From assembly GCA_002898535.1 (NCBI GenBank), contig BEHN01000006.1:56161-120160 (forward strand): 64,000 nucleotides of DNA, given 5' to 3'. Below, one piece after another: positions 63,999 through 64,000 of this stretch. Source of the stretch: a bacterium HR11 (GTDB lineage Bacteria; Acidobacteriota; HRBIN11). The position numbers were made by a program, and so were the translations under genes. Numbering within the stretch: position 1 is the first letter of the stretch; each line of letters starts with the position of its first letter. Below the pieces are notes generated by a model, which searched no databases, was not told the DNA's origin, and saw only the letters and a list, made by a program, of their open reading frames with translations.

Positions 63999-64000
63999 CG

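Overview
The window is about two-thirds G+C and densely coded. It reads as a chromosomal segment of a deep-branching, Gram-negative-like bacterium with an autotrophic gene set. The main clue is a red-type (form IC/ID) RuBisCO operon: transaldolase-family protein, phosphoribulokinase, transketolase, CbbL, CbbS, CbbX, a 93-residue unknown, CbbY and a thioredoxin-reductase-like ferredoxin-NADP reductase. A divergent GlpX and a NarL-type two-component pair follow. The lineage cannot be fixed from the sequence; an uncultured, possibly thermophilic group is a guess.

Layout. 1-16 kb: 5'-truncated dnaE, a Uma2 nuclease-like gene, a small exported protein, a NamZ-type muramidase, tRNA-Ser(GGA), SRP RNA, dnaX, a pabB/pabC-like pair, polA and an MFS exporter. 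16-29 kb: the carbon-fixation block and the two-component pair. 29-41 kb: acyltransferase, NHL propeller protein, cellulose-synthase-like glycosyltransferase, low-molecular-weight phosphatase, an unknown tail-anchored protein, acyl-CoA dehydrogenase, nucleotide-sugar epimerase, an isopropylmalate-synthase-like enzyme and a Rieske protein. 41-50 kb: a very large soluble hybrid histidine kinase, then a Ser/Thr kinase, a PDZ/TPR lipoprotein and an exported TPR protein. 50-64 kb: rho-engB, tRNA-Glu(TTC), a DUF169 protein, moaC, moaB/mog, a CDF metal exporter, a chemoreceptor, radA, an ADP-forming acyl-CoA synthetase and murA.

The most unusual content lies between the genes. At least ten full-sized and four partial copies of a modular inverted-repeat element occur. 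The outer terminal repeat is TA-AACAGAGCCGTTCGGTT-like and usually flanked by TA. Inside it lies one of at least four interchangeable subterminal blocks, then an inner repeat (TTTTTCAAGC), then a core that differs between copies. Cores are 8-nt tandem arrays, 7-nt tandem arrays, ATGAGCC-type arrays, strings of covarying hairpins, or an unrelated 75-bp module. Three pairs of copies are fused through one shared TA. Several copies sit exactly on gene ends and supply the stop codon of the neighbouring gene. The same 7-nt arrays also occur alone, inside coding sequence (epimerase), and at the C terminus of MurA. No transposase is present in the window.
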